Of a DNA stretch of 64,000 nt, positions 15,440 through 23,966 are shown in pieces. The position numbers and the translations under genes were made by a program. The notes beneath the pieces are model-generated. The model had not been told where the DNA came from. It did not search any database and saw nothing but the letters and a program-made list of their open reading frames with translations. Origin of the DNA: Pantoea latae. GTDB lineage: Bacteria > Pseudomonadota > Gammaproteobacteria > Enterobacterales > Enterobacteriaceae. Position 1 is the first letter of the stretch. The number at the start of each line of letters is the position of its first letter. The DNA lies in the NCBI RefSeq assembly GCF_002077695.1, contig NZ_MWUE01000018.1:35943-99942 (forward strand). Direction: 5' to 3'.

Positions 15440-17161
15440 TTACGCCTGCTCCTTTACCGGCAACTGATGCACCGCAATATAGCGCTCATAGCGCGACGGC
15501 TTTAGCCGGGTTAAATCCACCAGCACCAGCCCGTCGATGCAGTGATTAAAATCGGGATCGCTGCCGAAGTCGATAAACTGCACGCCGCCGGGCGCGCACA
15601 GCTCAGAATATTGCTTATAGAGCGTGGGGATGGCGCAGCCGAGATTGCTTAACAGCTGCTTGAGCCTGCGCAAATCTTCCTGATAGTTGTCGCCGCTGAA
15701 CTGCGCCAGCACCTCCGGCAGCGAGGCGGGATAAGGTCGACGCGACGTCGCCAGCGGCAGTTCGGTGGGGAAATAGAGGCGGTAAAAAGCCACCAGCAGG
15801 TCGCGCGCCGCCAGCGGCATGCCGCCGGAGATCGAGACCGGCCCAAACAAGTAGCGCGTCTGCGGATAGCGCGCCAGATAAGCGCCAATGCCGAGCCAGA
15901 GATAATCGAGACCGCGCTTGCCCCAGTAGGCAGGCTGAATAAAACTGCGGCCCAGCTCGATGCTCTGCTGCAAAATCGGCATCATCCGCTCGTCATAGTG
16001 GAACAGGCTGTGGCTGTAGAACCCTTCCAGCCCGCGTCGGGCGAGCTGCTCTTCGCCGGGAATAAAGCGGTAGGCGCCGACAATTTCCAGCTGCGCGTCG
16101 TCCCACAGGATCAGGTGATAATAGTCGTCGTCGAAATTATCCAGATCGCGACGGCGGCCGCTGCCCTCGCCCACGGCGCGAAAGGCGATTTCGCGCAGCC
16201 GTCCCAGTTCGCGCAGCAGCGGCACCCAGGTGGCGCCGTTGCGCCGCCACAGGTAGATCTGCTTGCCGTCGCCGGTGGTGCCGAGGTGCTCGCTGTCGCG
16301 CAGCGCCCGCTTCAGCTCGGCGCGATCCTCCGCGCGGGCGATCGCTTTCTCCGTCTGGAACAGGCCAGGACGCTGCTGGCCGATGCGATAGAGATGCTTG
16401 CGTAGCCGCTTCGCCAGCGCTTTGCCCGGCGTATGGCCGTCATGCCAGTGCGCAAACGGGATCTGCGCGCCAATATGCAGTTTGATGCGCGCGCCGCGCT
16501 GGCGGAACATTTCGCGCACCAGCATCAGCAGCGCCAGCGGCTGGGCGATCTTCGCCGCCGCGTAGAACAGCGCGCTGTTGCGGCCGTCGATAAATACCGG
16601 CAGCAGCGGCGCGCGGGCGCGCGCCGCCAGCCGCAGAAAGGTGTGATGCCAGCGGCCGTCGCGCACGCCGCGGCTGCCAAGGCGCGATACCTCACCCGCC
16701 GGGAAAATAATCAGCACGCCGTCACCGGCGAGATGCTGCTGCATATGTTCAAGCTGATCGCGACTGGTGCGGTTGCCCATATTGTCGACCGGCAGCATCA
16801 GCGCGTTGAGCGGCTCTAGCATCGTCAGCATGCGGTTGGCGACAATTTTGACATCGCGCCGCACCTGCGCCACCGCCGACAGCAGCGCCAGCCCGTCAAG
16901 CGCGCCGAGCGGATGGTTGGCGACGATCACCACCGGCCCGCGCGGCGGGATCTGCTCCAGATCGCGCTCGCTCAGCTCGCAGCGCACGTCGAGGTGCTCC
17001 AGCATCTGCTCGACCATATCCAGCCCTTTCAGATGCGGATAGCGCGCGGCGAAGCGCTGAAACTCCTCTTCGCGCAGCGCCCAGCGCAGCGCGCGACGCT
17101 GCCAGCCGGCGGGCTGCGCCTGCGGCCAGAAACGTTCGACAACCTGATCGACAGAAAACAT
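15440..17161 (-). CDS. olsF: OlsF-like bifunctional ornithine lipid acyltransferase
   Basis: A 573-residue fusion. The N-terminal half (about 1-280) is a PlsC/lysophospholipid acyltransferase domain with the catalytic HX4D in NHPLGALDGLAL and a binding motif in IIFPAGEVSR. The C-terminal half (about 300-573) resembles the OlsB-type N-acyltransferase of the GNAT fold, with YYHLILWDDAQLEIVGAYRF, the ELGRSFIQPAYW stretch and GPVSISGGMP. This architecture matches OlsF of Serratia, which both N-acylates ornithine and O-acylates the lyso-lipid to give phosphorus-free ornithine lipids. ATG 17159-17161 with AAAAGG upstream is preferred over a TTG at 17194. It acts at the inner membrane face. Confidence 0.82.
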   Translation of the reverse strand: MFSVDQVVERFWPQAQPAGWQRRALRWALREEEFQRFAARYPHLKGLDMVEQMLEHLDVRCELSERDLEQIPPRGPVVIVANHPLGALDGLALLSAVAQVRRDVKIVANRMLTMLEPLNALMLPVDNMGNRTSRDQLEHMQQHLAGDGVLIIFPAGEVSRLGSRGVRDGRWHHTFLRLAARARAPLLPVFIDGRNSALFYAAAKIAQPLALLMLVREMFRQRGARIKLHIGAQIPFAHWHDGHTPGKALAKRLRKHLYRIGQQRPGLFQTEKAIARAEDRAELKRALRDSEHLGTTGDGKQIYLWRRNGATWVPLLRELGRLREIAFRAVGEGSGRRRDLDNFDDDYYHLILWDDAQLEIVGAYRFIPGEEQLARRGLEGFYSHSLFHYDERMMPILQQSIELGRSFIQPAYWGKRGLDYLWLGIGAYLARYPQTRYLFGPVSISGGMPLAARDLLVAFYRLYFPTELPLATSRRPYPASLPEVLAQFSGDNYQEDLRRLKQLLSNLGCAIPTLYKQYSELCAPGGVQFIDFGSDPDFNHCIDGLVLVDLTRLKPSRYERYIAVHQLPVKEQA

Positions 17162-17235
17162 AACGCGCCTTTTTTTCGACGATGATGACGCCAAAAATAA
17201 GGCGAGATGTTTTCAGTATGATGACGCAGCGCGGG

Positions 17236-17841
17236 TCAGAGATGGTCAGCGATCGGCGTCCAGATCTCGGTCAGCGCGCCCGCTTCGCCGGTAAAAGGAT
17301 CGCGCGTCGGCAGCGGCACCTGCTTCACCTGCTGCTGGGCCGCCTGCAGTTTTGCCGGCTCGTCGCGGCTGGTCTCCGGCGAGAATCCCTCTGGATAGGC
17401 GCCGACCACCATAAAGTCCTCGCTGGCGTAGACCTGTTTATGGCCGACGCCCGCCGGGATCAGCACCGCATCGCCGGCGCGCAGCGTCACCATACGGCCG
17501 GTATCGCCGCCGAACAGCACTTCCGCCCAGCCCTGCGCCACGCCCAGCAGCTCATGGGTGTTTGGATGGTAATGGGTGTAGGGAAAAATGTCGTAGCGCC
17601 AGGCGGGCGGCCAGCCGTGGCGGGCAAAGGTCTGCTCGAACCAGCTGGCGAGATCGGGATCCTCCTCCTCCGCGTCATCCGGCGCGACGCGCGGCCAGAT
17701 GATCAGCGGCAGAGGATTATTCGGCACGCCGCCCGACGGGTTGGCAAGCATCAGGTGCTGCGGATTATTCGACGATCCGGCAGCGAACGTGCCTGCCGCG
17801 AAGGACATCAGCAACAACAGACTGGAAGAAGAGGCAGTCAT
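17236..17841 (-). CDS. Exported cupin-domain protein (YjlB-like)
   Basis: A 201-residue protein with an apparent N-terminal signal sequence (LLLLMSFAAGTFAAG, about residues 8-22). It is followed by a cupin fold: FPYTHYHPNTHELLGVAQG supplies the metal-binding histidines and glutamate, and GDAVLIPAGVGHKQV supplies the second motif. The family is otherwise mostly cytosolic and of unknown function. GGAG precedes ATG 17839-17841. It lies 74 bases upstream of the OlsF-like gene on the same strand, so cotranscription is possible. No enzymatic activity can be assigned. Confidence 0.78.
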   Translation of the reverse strand: MTASSSSLLLLMSFAAGTFAAGSSNNPQHLMLANPSGGVPNNPLPLIIWPRVAPDDAEEEDPDLASWFEQTFARHGWPPAWRYDIFPYTHYHPNTHELLGVAQGWAEVLFGGDTGRMVTLRAGDAVLIPAGVGHKQVYASEDFMVVGAYPEGFSPETSRDEPAKLQAAQQQVKQVPLPTRDPFTGEAGALTEIWTPIADHL

Positions 17842-17975
17842 ACAGGGTCTCCGGTTAGCGTTCAGCTAAGTGTGGCAAAACCCGGTGCCGTTGCAATGTG
17901 CGCTGATCAGCAAATTCAACATAAAAGCATGATTTTGCTAACCAAACACAAATAACATCGCAACAATTCTACGCG

Positions 17976-20099
17976 TTAACCCGGCGTCGCCTCGCAGATG
18001 CTGTGCGGCAGCGCCGCCTGGCGCTTCTCTTCCGCCTCCAGCGCGAAGTTGGGCAGCTCGGCGACCTTTTCCGGCGGCACCGGTTTGCCCAGCAGATAGC
18101 CCTGCAGCGTGTTGCAGCCTAAGCCGGTGAGGAAAGCCTGCTGCTCGGCGGTTTCTACCCCTTCCGCCACCACTTTGAGATCCAGCGACTGCGCCAGCGC
18201 GACGATAGCCGAGACGATGGTGGCGTCCTCGGTCTGATGCTGTAACTCATTGACGAAAGCGCGATCGATTTTCAGTTCGCTGGCCGGCAGGCGCTTGAGA
18301 TAGAGCAGGCTGGAGTAGCCGGTGCCGAAGTCGTCAATCGAGGCTTTTACCCCCAGCCGCGTCAGCTCGGTCAGGATGCGCACGCTCTCGTCGGGATCGC
18401 GCATCGCCGTGGTTTCTGTTACCTCCAGCGTCAGCAGCTCAGGCGGGATGTCGTGGGTCGCCAGCGCCTCGGTCACCGTCTCCACCAGATTGCTCTGTTC
18501 AAACTGCAGCGCCGACAGGTTCACCGCCACCGACCAGTTCAGATGCCCCTGCTGACGCCACTGATGCAGCTGGCGACACGCCTCATTAATCACCCAGCCG
18601 CCGATAGTGACGATCATGCCGGTCTTCTCCGCCAGCGGCAGAAAAACGTCGGGCGTCAGCAGGCCGCGCGTGGGATGCTGCCAGCGCAGCAGCGCCTCAA
18701 AGCCGATGATCGGCCCGCGCGGCGCGCAATATTTCGGCTGATAGAAGAGCCTTAGCTCGTTGTTCTCCTGCGCGTGCCAGAGATCGTTGTTGAGCTGCAG
18801 CTGGGTCTGCGCCAGCGTATTCATCGACGGCTGGAAGAAGTTGTGCCCGTTGCGGCCGTTGTTTTTGGTGTGGTACATCGCCGCATCGGCGTTGAACATC
18901 AGCTCGCGCTCGTCGTTGCCGTCGCCGGGATAGACCGCGATGCCGATGCTCAGCGACACCATCAGCTCGTAGCGCGAGATCTCAAACGGCCGCTCAATGG
19001 CTTTCACCAGCGTATCCGCGACCGTTGCGGCGTCGTTGGGATCGTTTATCTCAATCAGCAGCACGAACTCGTCGCCGCCCATGCGCGCCAGCGTGTAGTA
19101 GCCCTTCATCTGCTCGCTCATGCGCTCGGTAACCGCGATCAACAGGTTGTCGCCGACGTGATGGCCAAAGGCGTCGTTGACCGCCTTGAAGCCGTCAAGA
19201 TCCATAAACATCAGCGCGAACTGGGTGCGCTCGCGGTTGGCCTTGTTGATCGCCTGCTCCAGGCGATCCTCCAGCAGAATACGGTTCGGCAGACGCGTCA
19301 GGTTGTCGTGCAGCGCCAGCTGCGCCAGTTCGCGGTTCGCCTCCGCCAGCGACCGCGCCAGGATGGCGGTGCGCGCCTGCATGCGCGCGTCCAGCATCGA
19401 CACCAGCAGCGTAATGCCGAGGATCGCCAGCGTCACCACCGTGACCAGAATCGCCAGCCAGTTGCTGTTGACGCCCATCTGCATGGCGTGGCTGTGCGCC
19501 GGGAAACTGGCCGCCGCCATGCCGGTATAGTGCATGCCCGCGATGGCGAAGCCCATCACCACCGAGGCGCCGAGGCGCAGGACCGTGGTGCGGCCGGTGG
19601 TGCCGTCGCGCAGGTTGAACGCCAGCCAGAGCGCCGCGCCCGACGCCACCAGCGCAATCACCACCGACACGGCGATCCAGCCCCAGTTCCAGCGGATGCC
19701 GGGCGAGAACATCAGCGCCGCCATGCCGGTGTAGTGCATCGCCGCCACGCCGCTGCCCAGCACCAGCGCGCCGCCCAGCAGCTTTTTCAGCGGCAGATCG
19801 CCCTGGCAGACCAGCCAGAGCGCGAAGATCGAGGCGACAACGGCTATCGCCATCGAGACGCCGGTCAGCGACGCGTCATAGCTCATCACCATTTCCATAG
19901 TCATGGAGAGCATGCCGATAAAGTGCATCGCCCAGATGCCGACGCCCATGGCGAAGCCGCCGCCAAACAGCCAGATCAGCGCGACTCTGCCGGTCGAGGT
20001 CGCGACGCGGCCCGCCATATCCAGCGCGGTAAAGGAGGCCAGCATTGCGACGAGGATCGACACAATGACGGTAAACGAATCGTATGAGGTCACTAACAT
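17976..20099 (-). CDS. MHYT-GGDEF-EAL membrane cyclic-di-GMP protein (copy 1)
   Basis: A 707-residue inner-membrane protein. The N-terminal MHYT sensor has seven predicted helices (about 1-240) with motif copies MHFIGM near 58, MHYTGM at 121 and MHYTGM at 189; these are proposed to bind copper and sense a diatomic gas. GGDEF is intact at 341-345 but no RxxD inhibitory site precedes it. EAL is intact at 468-470 and DDFGTGYSS is present, so phosphodiesterase activity is credible. It is a paralogue of the gene at 20254-22299, with the same orientation. Confidence 0.92.
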   Translation of the reverse strand: MLVTSYDSFTVIVSILVAMLASFTALDMAGRVATSTGRVALIWLFGGGFAMGVGIWAMHFIGMLSMTMEMVMSYDASLTGVSMAIAVVASIFALWLVCQGDLPLKKLLGGALVLGSGVAAMHYTGMAALMFSPGIRWNWGWIAVSVVIALVASGAALWLAFNLRDGTTGRTTVLRLGASVVMGFAIAGMHYTGMAAASFPAHSHAMQMGVNSNWLAILVTVVTLAILGITLLVSMLDARMQARTAILARSLAEANRELAQLALHDNLTRLPNRILLEDRLEQAINKANRERTQFALMFMDLDGFKAVNDAFGHHVGDNLLIAVTERMSEQMKGYYTLARMGGDEFVLLIEINDPNDAATVADTLVKAIERPFEISRYELMVSLSIGIAVYPGDGNDERELMFNADAAMYHTKNNGRNGHNFFQPSMNTLAQTQLQLNNDLWHAQENNELRLFYQPKYCAPRGPIIGFEALLRWQHPTRGLLTPDVFLPLAEKTGMIVTIGGWVINEACRQLHQWRQQGHLNWSVAVNLSALQFEQSNLVETVTEALATHDIPPELLTLEVTETTAMRDPDESVRILTELTRLGVKASIDDFGTGYSSLLYLKRLPASELKIDRAFVNELQHQTEDATIVSAIVALAQSLDLKVVAEGVETAEQQAFLTGLGCNTLQGYLLGKPVPPEKVAELPNFALEAEEKRQAALPHSICEATPG

Positions 20100-20253
20100 A
20101 GTGAAGTTCCGTTAAAGCCCAAAACGCAGCTGTGGTGTTGTAATGAAAAAGTCACAGGGATGAATTATTTGCTCAGGTTATCGGCAAAAGGCAAAGGGTT
20201 ATTAGCCAGCCACGATGAAAGCTTCCGATGTCTCTGAGCGTTAAAATCTATCG

Positions 20254-22299
20254 TCAGCTGACAATGAAGTCGCCGACGCGGTCGGCAGGGGTCGGTTTGC
20301 CCAGCAGATAGCCCTGCAGCGCGTCGAAACCGAGCCGCGTCAGCAGCGTTTGCTGCTCTTCCGTTTCCACCCCTTCCGCCACCATGCGCAGATTCAGCGT
20401 CTGCGCCAGCGCCAGCATCGCGCTGACTACGGTGGCGTCCTCGCTGTCGGCGCGCAGGCTGTTGATAAAGCTGCGGTCGATCTTCAGTTCGCTGGCGTCG
20501 AGGTGCTTGAGATGCAGCAGGTTGGCGTAGCCGATGCCAAAGTTGTCGATCGCCACGCTTACCTGAATTTTTTGCAGCTCGCTGATGCGCTGCTGGCTAA
20601 ACTGCGGATCGCGCATGGCGACGGTTTCGGCAATCTCCAGCGTCAGCGCGCCGCCCGGCAGCTGATGGCACAGCAGCGCCTGGCGCACGGTTTCCAGCAG
20701 ATCGCGCTGGTGAAACTGCAGCGCCGAGAGGTTGACGGAGACGGTCCAGTGCTCATGCCCGTCGCTGTGCCACTGTTTTAGCTGGCGGCAGGCTTCGTTG
20801 ATCACCCAGTTGCCGAGGGCGACGATCTGGCCGGTTTTCTCCGCGCGCGGCAGAAAGATATCGGGCATCAGCAGGCCGCGCGTGGGATGCTGCCAGCGCA
20901 GCAGCGCCTCAAAGCCGATCAGCTCGCTGCCGCTGGAGCGGAATTTCGGCTGATAGAACAGCCGCATCTCCTGGCGCTCCAGCGCCTGCCACAGATCGTT
21001 GGCCAGCGCCAGCTGGTGCTGCGCGCTGGCGCTCATCGCCGGCTCGAACAGGCAGCAGCCGTTGCGGCCGCTGTATTTAACGTGGTACATCGCCGAATCG
21101 GCGTTGAACATCAGCTCCTGCTTGCTGCGGCCGTGCTGCGGCCAGAGGGCGACGCCGACGCTGAGCGAGACGCGCAGCAGATAGCGGTCCAGCTCGAACG
21201 CGGCGTCGATCGCCCTGACCAGCCGCTGCGCCAGCGCCACGGCGCGCGCGCTGTCGTTGCCCGTTGTCAGCAGCACAAACTCGTCGCCGCCGAGGCGCGC
21301 CAGCAGCATGTCGTCGTCGAGCTGGCCGCGCAGGCGGTCGGCGACAGCAATCAGCAGGCGGTCGCCGACAAAGTGGCCCCAGGTGTCGTTCACCGCCTTG
21401 AAGCCGTCGAGATCCATATACATCAGGGCGAAGCCCGCGCCGTCGCGCGACGCCTGACGCAGCGCGGCGTCCAGCCGCTGCTCGAGCATCACGCGGTTGG
21501 GCAGCGCGGTCAGATTGTCGTGCATCGCCAGCTGATGCAGCTCCTGGTTCGCCTGTTTCAGACGCTGCGCCAGCCGCGCCGCGCGCAGCTGCGCGTCCAG
21601 CATCGAGGCGAGCAGCGTAAAGCCGAGAATAGAGAGCGTCACCAGCGCCACCCACACCGCCAGCCCCTGACTGCTGACGCCCTGCGCCAGCGTCATGCTG
21701 TGGCGATCGAACTGCGCCGCCGCCATGCCGGTATAGTGCATGCCGGCGATGGCGACGCCCATCACCAGCGCCCCGAGCGCGCGCATCGTCAGAAGATTTT
21801 TTTCGCTTTGACGCAGGTGGAACGCCAGCCAGAGCGCCGCGGCGGAGGCGAGATAAGCGATGGCGACGGAGAGCGCCACCAGCGACAGGCGCCAGTGCGG
21901 CGCGGGCGAGATCAGCAGCGCGCGCATGCCAATGTAGTGCATCGCCGCCACGCCGCTGCCGAGCATGGCGCTGCCGCTAAGCCAGCGGCGTCGGCTAAAG
22001 CGCGAGCCGCCCTGGGTCTGGGCAAAGGCCAGCACGCAGGCGCCGCAGGCCGCCAGCAGCGATAGCACCGTCAGGCCGCTGTCGTAATGCATCGGCATCA
22101 TCATCGCCAGCATACCGATAAAGTGCATCGCCCAGATGCCGATGCCCATCGCGACGCCGCCGACCATCAGCCATAAACGCGCCTGCCAGCCTTGCGACAC
22201 CGCGACGCGCCCTGCCGTATCCAGCGCAGTAAACGCGGCAATAAAAGCGACGATCAGCGAAACGCCGACCAGAACGCTATCCCAGGTGACCAGCAGCAT
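20254..22299 (-). CDS. MHYT-GGDEF-EAL membrane cyclic-di-GMP protein (copy 2)
   Basis: A 681-residue paralogue of the preceding protein. ATG 22297-22299 is chosen because GAGGAG lies 6 bases upstream; the TTG at 22305 is unlikely. The MHYT domain has MHFIGM, a variant MHYIGM (second repeat) and MHYTGM. GGDEF is intact (about 337-341) and EAL is present (about 464-466). The catalytic loop, normally DDFGTGYSS, reads DNFGIGYAN (second Asp to Asn at about 586), which may impair phosphodiesterase activity. Immediately upstream lies a strong hairpin touching the ribosome-binding site. Confidence 0.92.
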   Translation of the reverse strand: MLLVTWDSVLVGVSLIVAFIAAFTALDTAGRVAVSQGWQARLWLMVGGVAMGIGIWAMHFIGMLAMMMPMHYDSGLTVLSLLAACGACVLAFAQTQGGSRFSRRRWLSGSAMLGSGVAAMHYIGMRALLISPAPHWRLSLVALSVAIAYLASAAALWLAFHLRQSEKNLLTMRALGALVMGVAIAGMHYTGMAAAQFDRHSMTLAQGVSSQGLAVWVALVTLSILGFTLLASMLDAQLRAARLAQRLKQANQELHQLAMHDNLTALPNRVMLEQRLDAALRQASRDGAGFALMYMDLDGFKAVNDTWGHFVGDRLLIAVADRLRGQLDDDMLLARLGGDEFVLLTTGNDSARAVALAQRLVRAIDAAFELDRYLLRVSLSVGVALWPQHGRSKQELMFNADSAMYHVKYSGRNGCCLFEPAMSASAQHQLALANDLWQALERQEMRLFYQPKFRSSGSELIGFEALLRWQHPTRGLLMPDIFLPRAEKTGQIVALGNWVINEACRQLKQWHSDGHEHWTVSVNLSALQFHQRDLLETVRQALLCHQLPGGALTLEIAETVAMRDPQFSQQRISELQKIQVSVAIDNFGIGYANLLHLKHLDASELKIDRSFINSLRADSEDATVVSAMLALAQTLNLRMVAEGVETEEQQTLLTRLGFDALQGYLLGKPTPADRVGDFIVS

Positions 22300-22311
22300 G
22301 TGCAACTCCTC

Positions 22312-22339
22312 ACACCCCGTCTGTCAGCAGGCGGGGTGT
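22312..22339 (-). promoter_or_regulatory. 5' leader hairpin abutting the Shine-Dalgarno of MHYT copy 2
   Basis: Perfect 8-base stem, ACACCCCG (22312-22319) with CGGGGTGT (22332-22339) and a 12-base loop. Read leftward its 3' arm directly adjoins GAGGAG (22306-22311). Such placement often modulates translation initiation or mRNA decay; an effector is unknown. Confidence 0.5.
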
Positions 22340-22834
22340 TGTCATCAACAACGATTTCAAACAACAACAGACGGATAAAATATCGGCCAGCCGTGCGGTT
22401 TATTATTTTCAGGGCCGAATGCCGCCGTCCCGCTCGGGCGGGAGATAAGTAAGACCTTTCCTGGTCTGGCTGAAAAAAGCGTAACTATGTCTGATTAATG
22501 CATGAACATATCACTGTTAGCGAAGCGACGATAGAGGGCGAAATGTTACCCGCTTTGCTTTTTTTCATCTGACACAACATATTGGTATTACTGGTTTATC
22601 GACCGGATAAGCGAATTGATTAATGAAAAATTAACGTATCGCTTCACTGAGTCTTGTACGCTGATCTATAGTAAGTAAAATTTATAAAAATCCCTTAGCC
22701 AAAAACTAAGAAGATTCTAAGAAGACAGGTAATTTCTGGCGCAGCCAGAGCCGCCACTGAGATATTTTGCTGGATTTGCTAATTGGTCACCGGGTGAAAA
22801 AGCACTGACTCTGGATAATCGGTAAGGATTGATT
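22340..22834. other. Long spacer upstream of the Csu-type operon
   Basis: About 495 AT-rich bases between a cyclic-di-GMP gene and the pilus operon, with no supported gene. It contains a promoter-like pair TTGTAC (22654-22659) and TAAAAT (22676-22681) with 16-base spacing, a small hairpin CTTAG/CTAAG (22694-22710), and the RcsB-like box noted separately. AAGGA at 22824-22828 serves the first pilin. Confidence 0.45.
22707..22720 (+). promoter_or_regulatory. RcsB/RcsAB-box-like sequence upstream of the pilus operon
   Basis: TAAGAAGATTCTAA matches 11 of 14 positions of the RcsAB box TAAGAATATTCCTA. It lies about 115 bases before the first pilin start, just downstream of a candidate promoter. 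A chance match in AT-rich DNA is possible. Confidence 0.35.
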
Positions 22835-23404
22835 ATGAAACTCAAGCTTTTTCTGTTTGCCGCTGCGGGACTGACCACCGTACTGCCTTCTGTGACTTTT
22901 GGCGCCACCACCACAGGGACCATTAATGCGACCCTGACGCTCACCACCGGTTGTCTGGTCAACGGCCAGTCCGCTACCACCGGCGTTAACTTCGGTACCC
23001 TGAACTTCGGCAGCAGCGCGGCGACGTTCGATACCCTGAACGCCACGCTGGTCGGCGCCTCCGGCAACGGCATCTACGTGCGCTGCACCACCGGTCAGAC
23101 CTACAACGTGCAGGTCACCAGCAGCAACGCGGCGCCCGCCACCATCTTCGGCACCGTTTCTGGCCAGCCGCGCTACCTGATCCTCGGCTCCAACAATACG
23201 CAGGGGATCGCCTACACCCTTTACAGCGACGCGGCCTTTACCACCGCTATCGCTAACAACACCAATATCGCCGCCAGCGGCACCACCGATCCGACGCTGG
23301 GCACCAACTACGCCATCTACGGTCGCGTGGTCGGCGGCGGCTTCAACCCGCTGATCCCGGCAGGGACCTACACCGACACCATCAACGTCGCCGTGAATTA
23401 CTGA
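22835..23404 (+). CDS. Csu-type major pilin (spore coat U domain, CsuA/B-like)
   Basis: A 189-residue secreted pilin. A signal peptide (MKLKLFLFAAAGLTTVLPSV up to FGA) is followed by a spore coat protein U (SCPU) domain with Cys in TTGCLVNG and YVRCTTGQTY, and the C-terminal beta strand GTYTDTINVAVNY, typical of archaic chaperone-usher pilins that complement a neighbouring subunit. ATG 22835 has AAGGA at the proper distance. It is first in the five-gene operon, the position of csuA/B in Acinetobacter, so it probably forms the rod. Confidence 0.88.
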   Translation: MKLKLFLFAAAGLTTVLPSVTFGATTTGTINATLTLTTGCLVNGQSATTGVNFGTLNFGSSAATFDTLNATLVGASGNGIYVRCTTGQTYNVQVTSSNAAPATIFGTVSGQPRYLILGSNNTQGIAYTLYSDAAFTTAIANNTNIAASGTTDPTLGTNYAIYGRVVGGGFNPLIPAGTYTDTINVAVNY

Positions 23405-23426
23405 TCGCGCGGTCGGGAGCCTCTGG

Positions 23427-23942
23427 GTGGCAGTGCCGCGCGCGTTGCGCACGCTAATCTGCACGCTGCCCCTGCTGACAGGAAGTCTACACGCCTGGAG
23501 CCTGCCTACCAGCACGTTTCAGGTGTCCGCTTCCATCGTGGCGGGCTGCGTCGTCTCCGGTACCAATACCGGGGTCTTCGGCACGCTTGATTTCGGCTCG
23601 CAGTCGGGCGTCGCCAGCAGCAGCGTCAGCGCCAGCTTTGTGCAGAGCACCGCGATTACGCTCGCCTGCACGCCCGGCACCACCCTGAGCATGAGCATCA
23701 ACGGCGGCACTAACTACACCACCACGCGCAACCTGAAACACACCAGCAACACCAATACCGTGGCCTATTCCCTCTATTCCAACGCCAGCCGTACTACCGC
23801 GATCCCGGTCAACAGCGCCGTCGCGCTGAGCTACAGCAACGCCAATAACATCACTTTGCCGATTTACGGGTTGCTGCAACTGCCTGGGCCGACGCGCGCT
23901 GGCGTCTATACCGACACACTGACCGTGACGCTGAGCTGGTAG
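23427..23942 (+). CDS. Csu-type minor pilin (SCPU domain)
   Basis: A 171-residue second pilin from GTG 23427-23429 behind GGGAG; an alternative GTG lies two codons later. A signal peptide (LICTLPLLTGSLHAW) precedes an SCPU domain with conserved cysteines in VAGCVVSG and TLACTPGTT, and it ends GVYTDTLTVTLSW as a donor strand. It is probably CsuA- or CsuB-like. Spacing from the first pilin is 22 bases. Confidence 0.85.
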   Translation: MAVPRALRTLICTLPLLTGSLHAWSLPTSTFQVSASIVAGCVVSGTNTGVFGTLDFGSQSGVASSSVSASFVQSTAITLACTPGTTLSMSINGGTNYTTTRNLKHTSNTNTVAYSLYSNASRTTAIPVNSAVALSYSNANNITLPIYGLLQLPGPTRAGVYTDTLTVTLSW

Positions 23943-23966
23943 CCGCATGCTTAAAGGAGAAATGTG

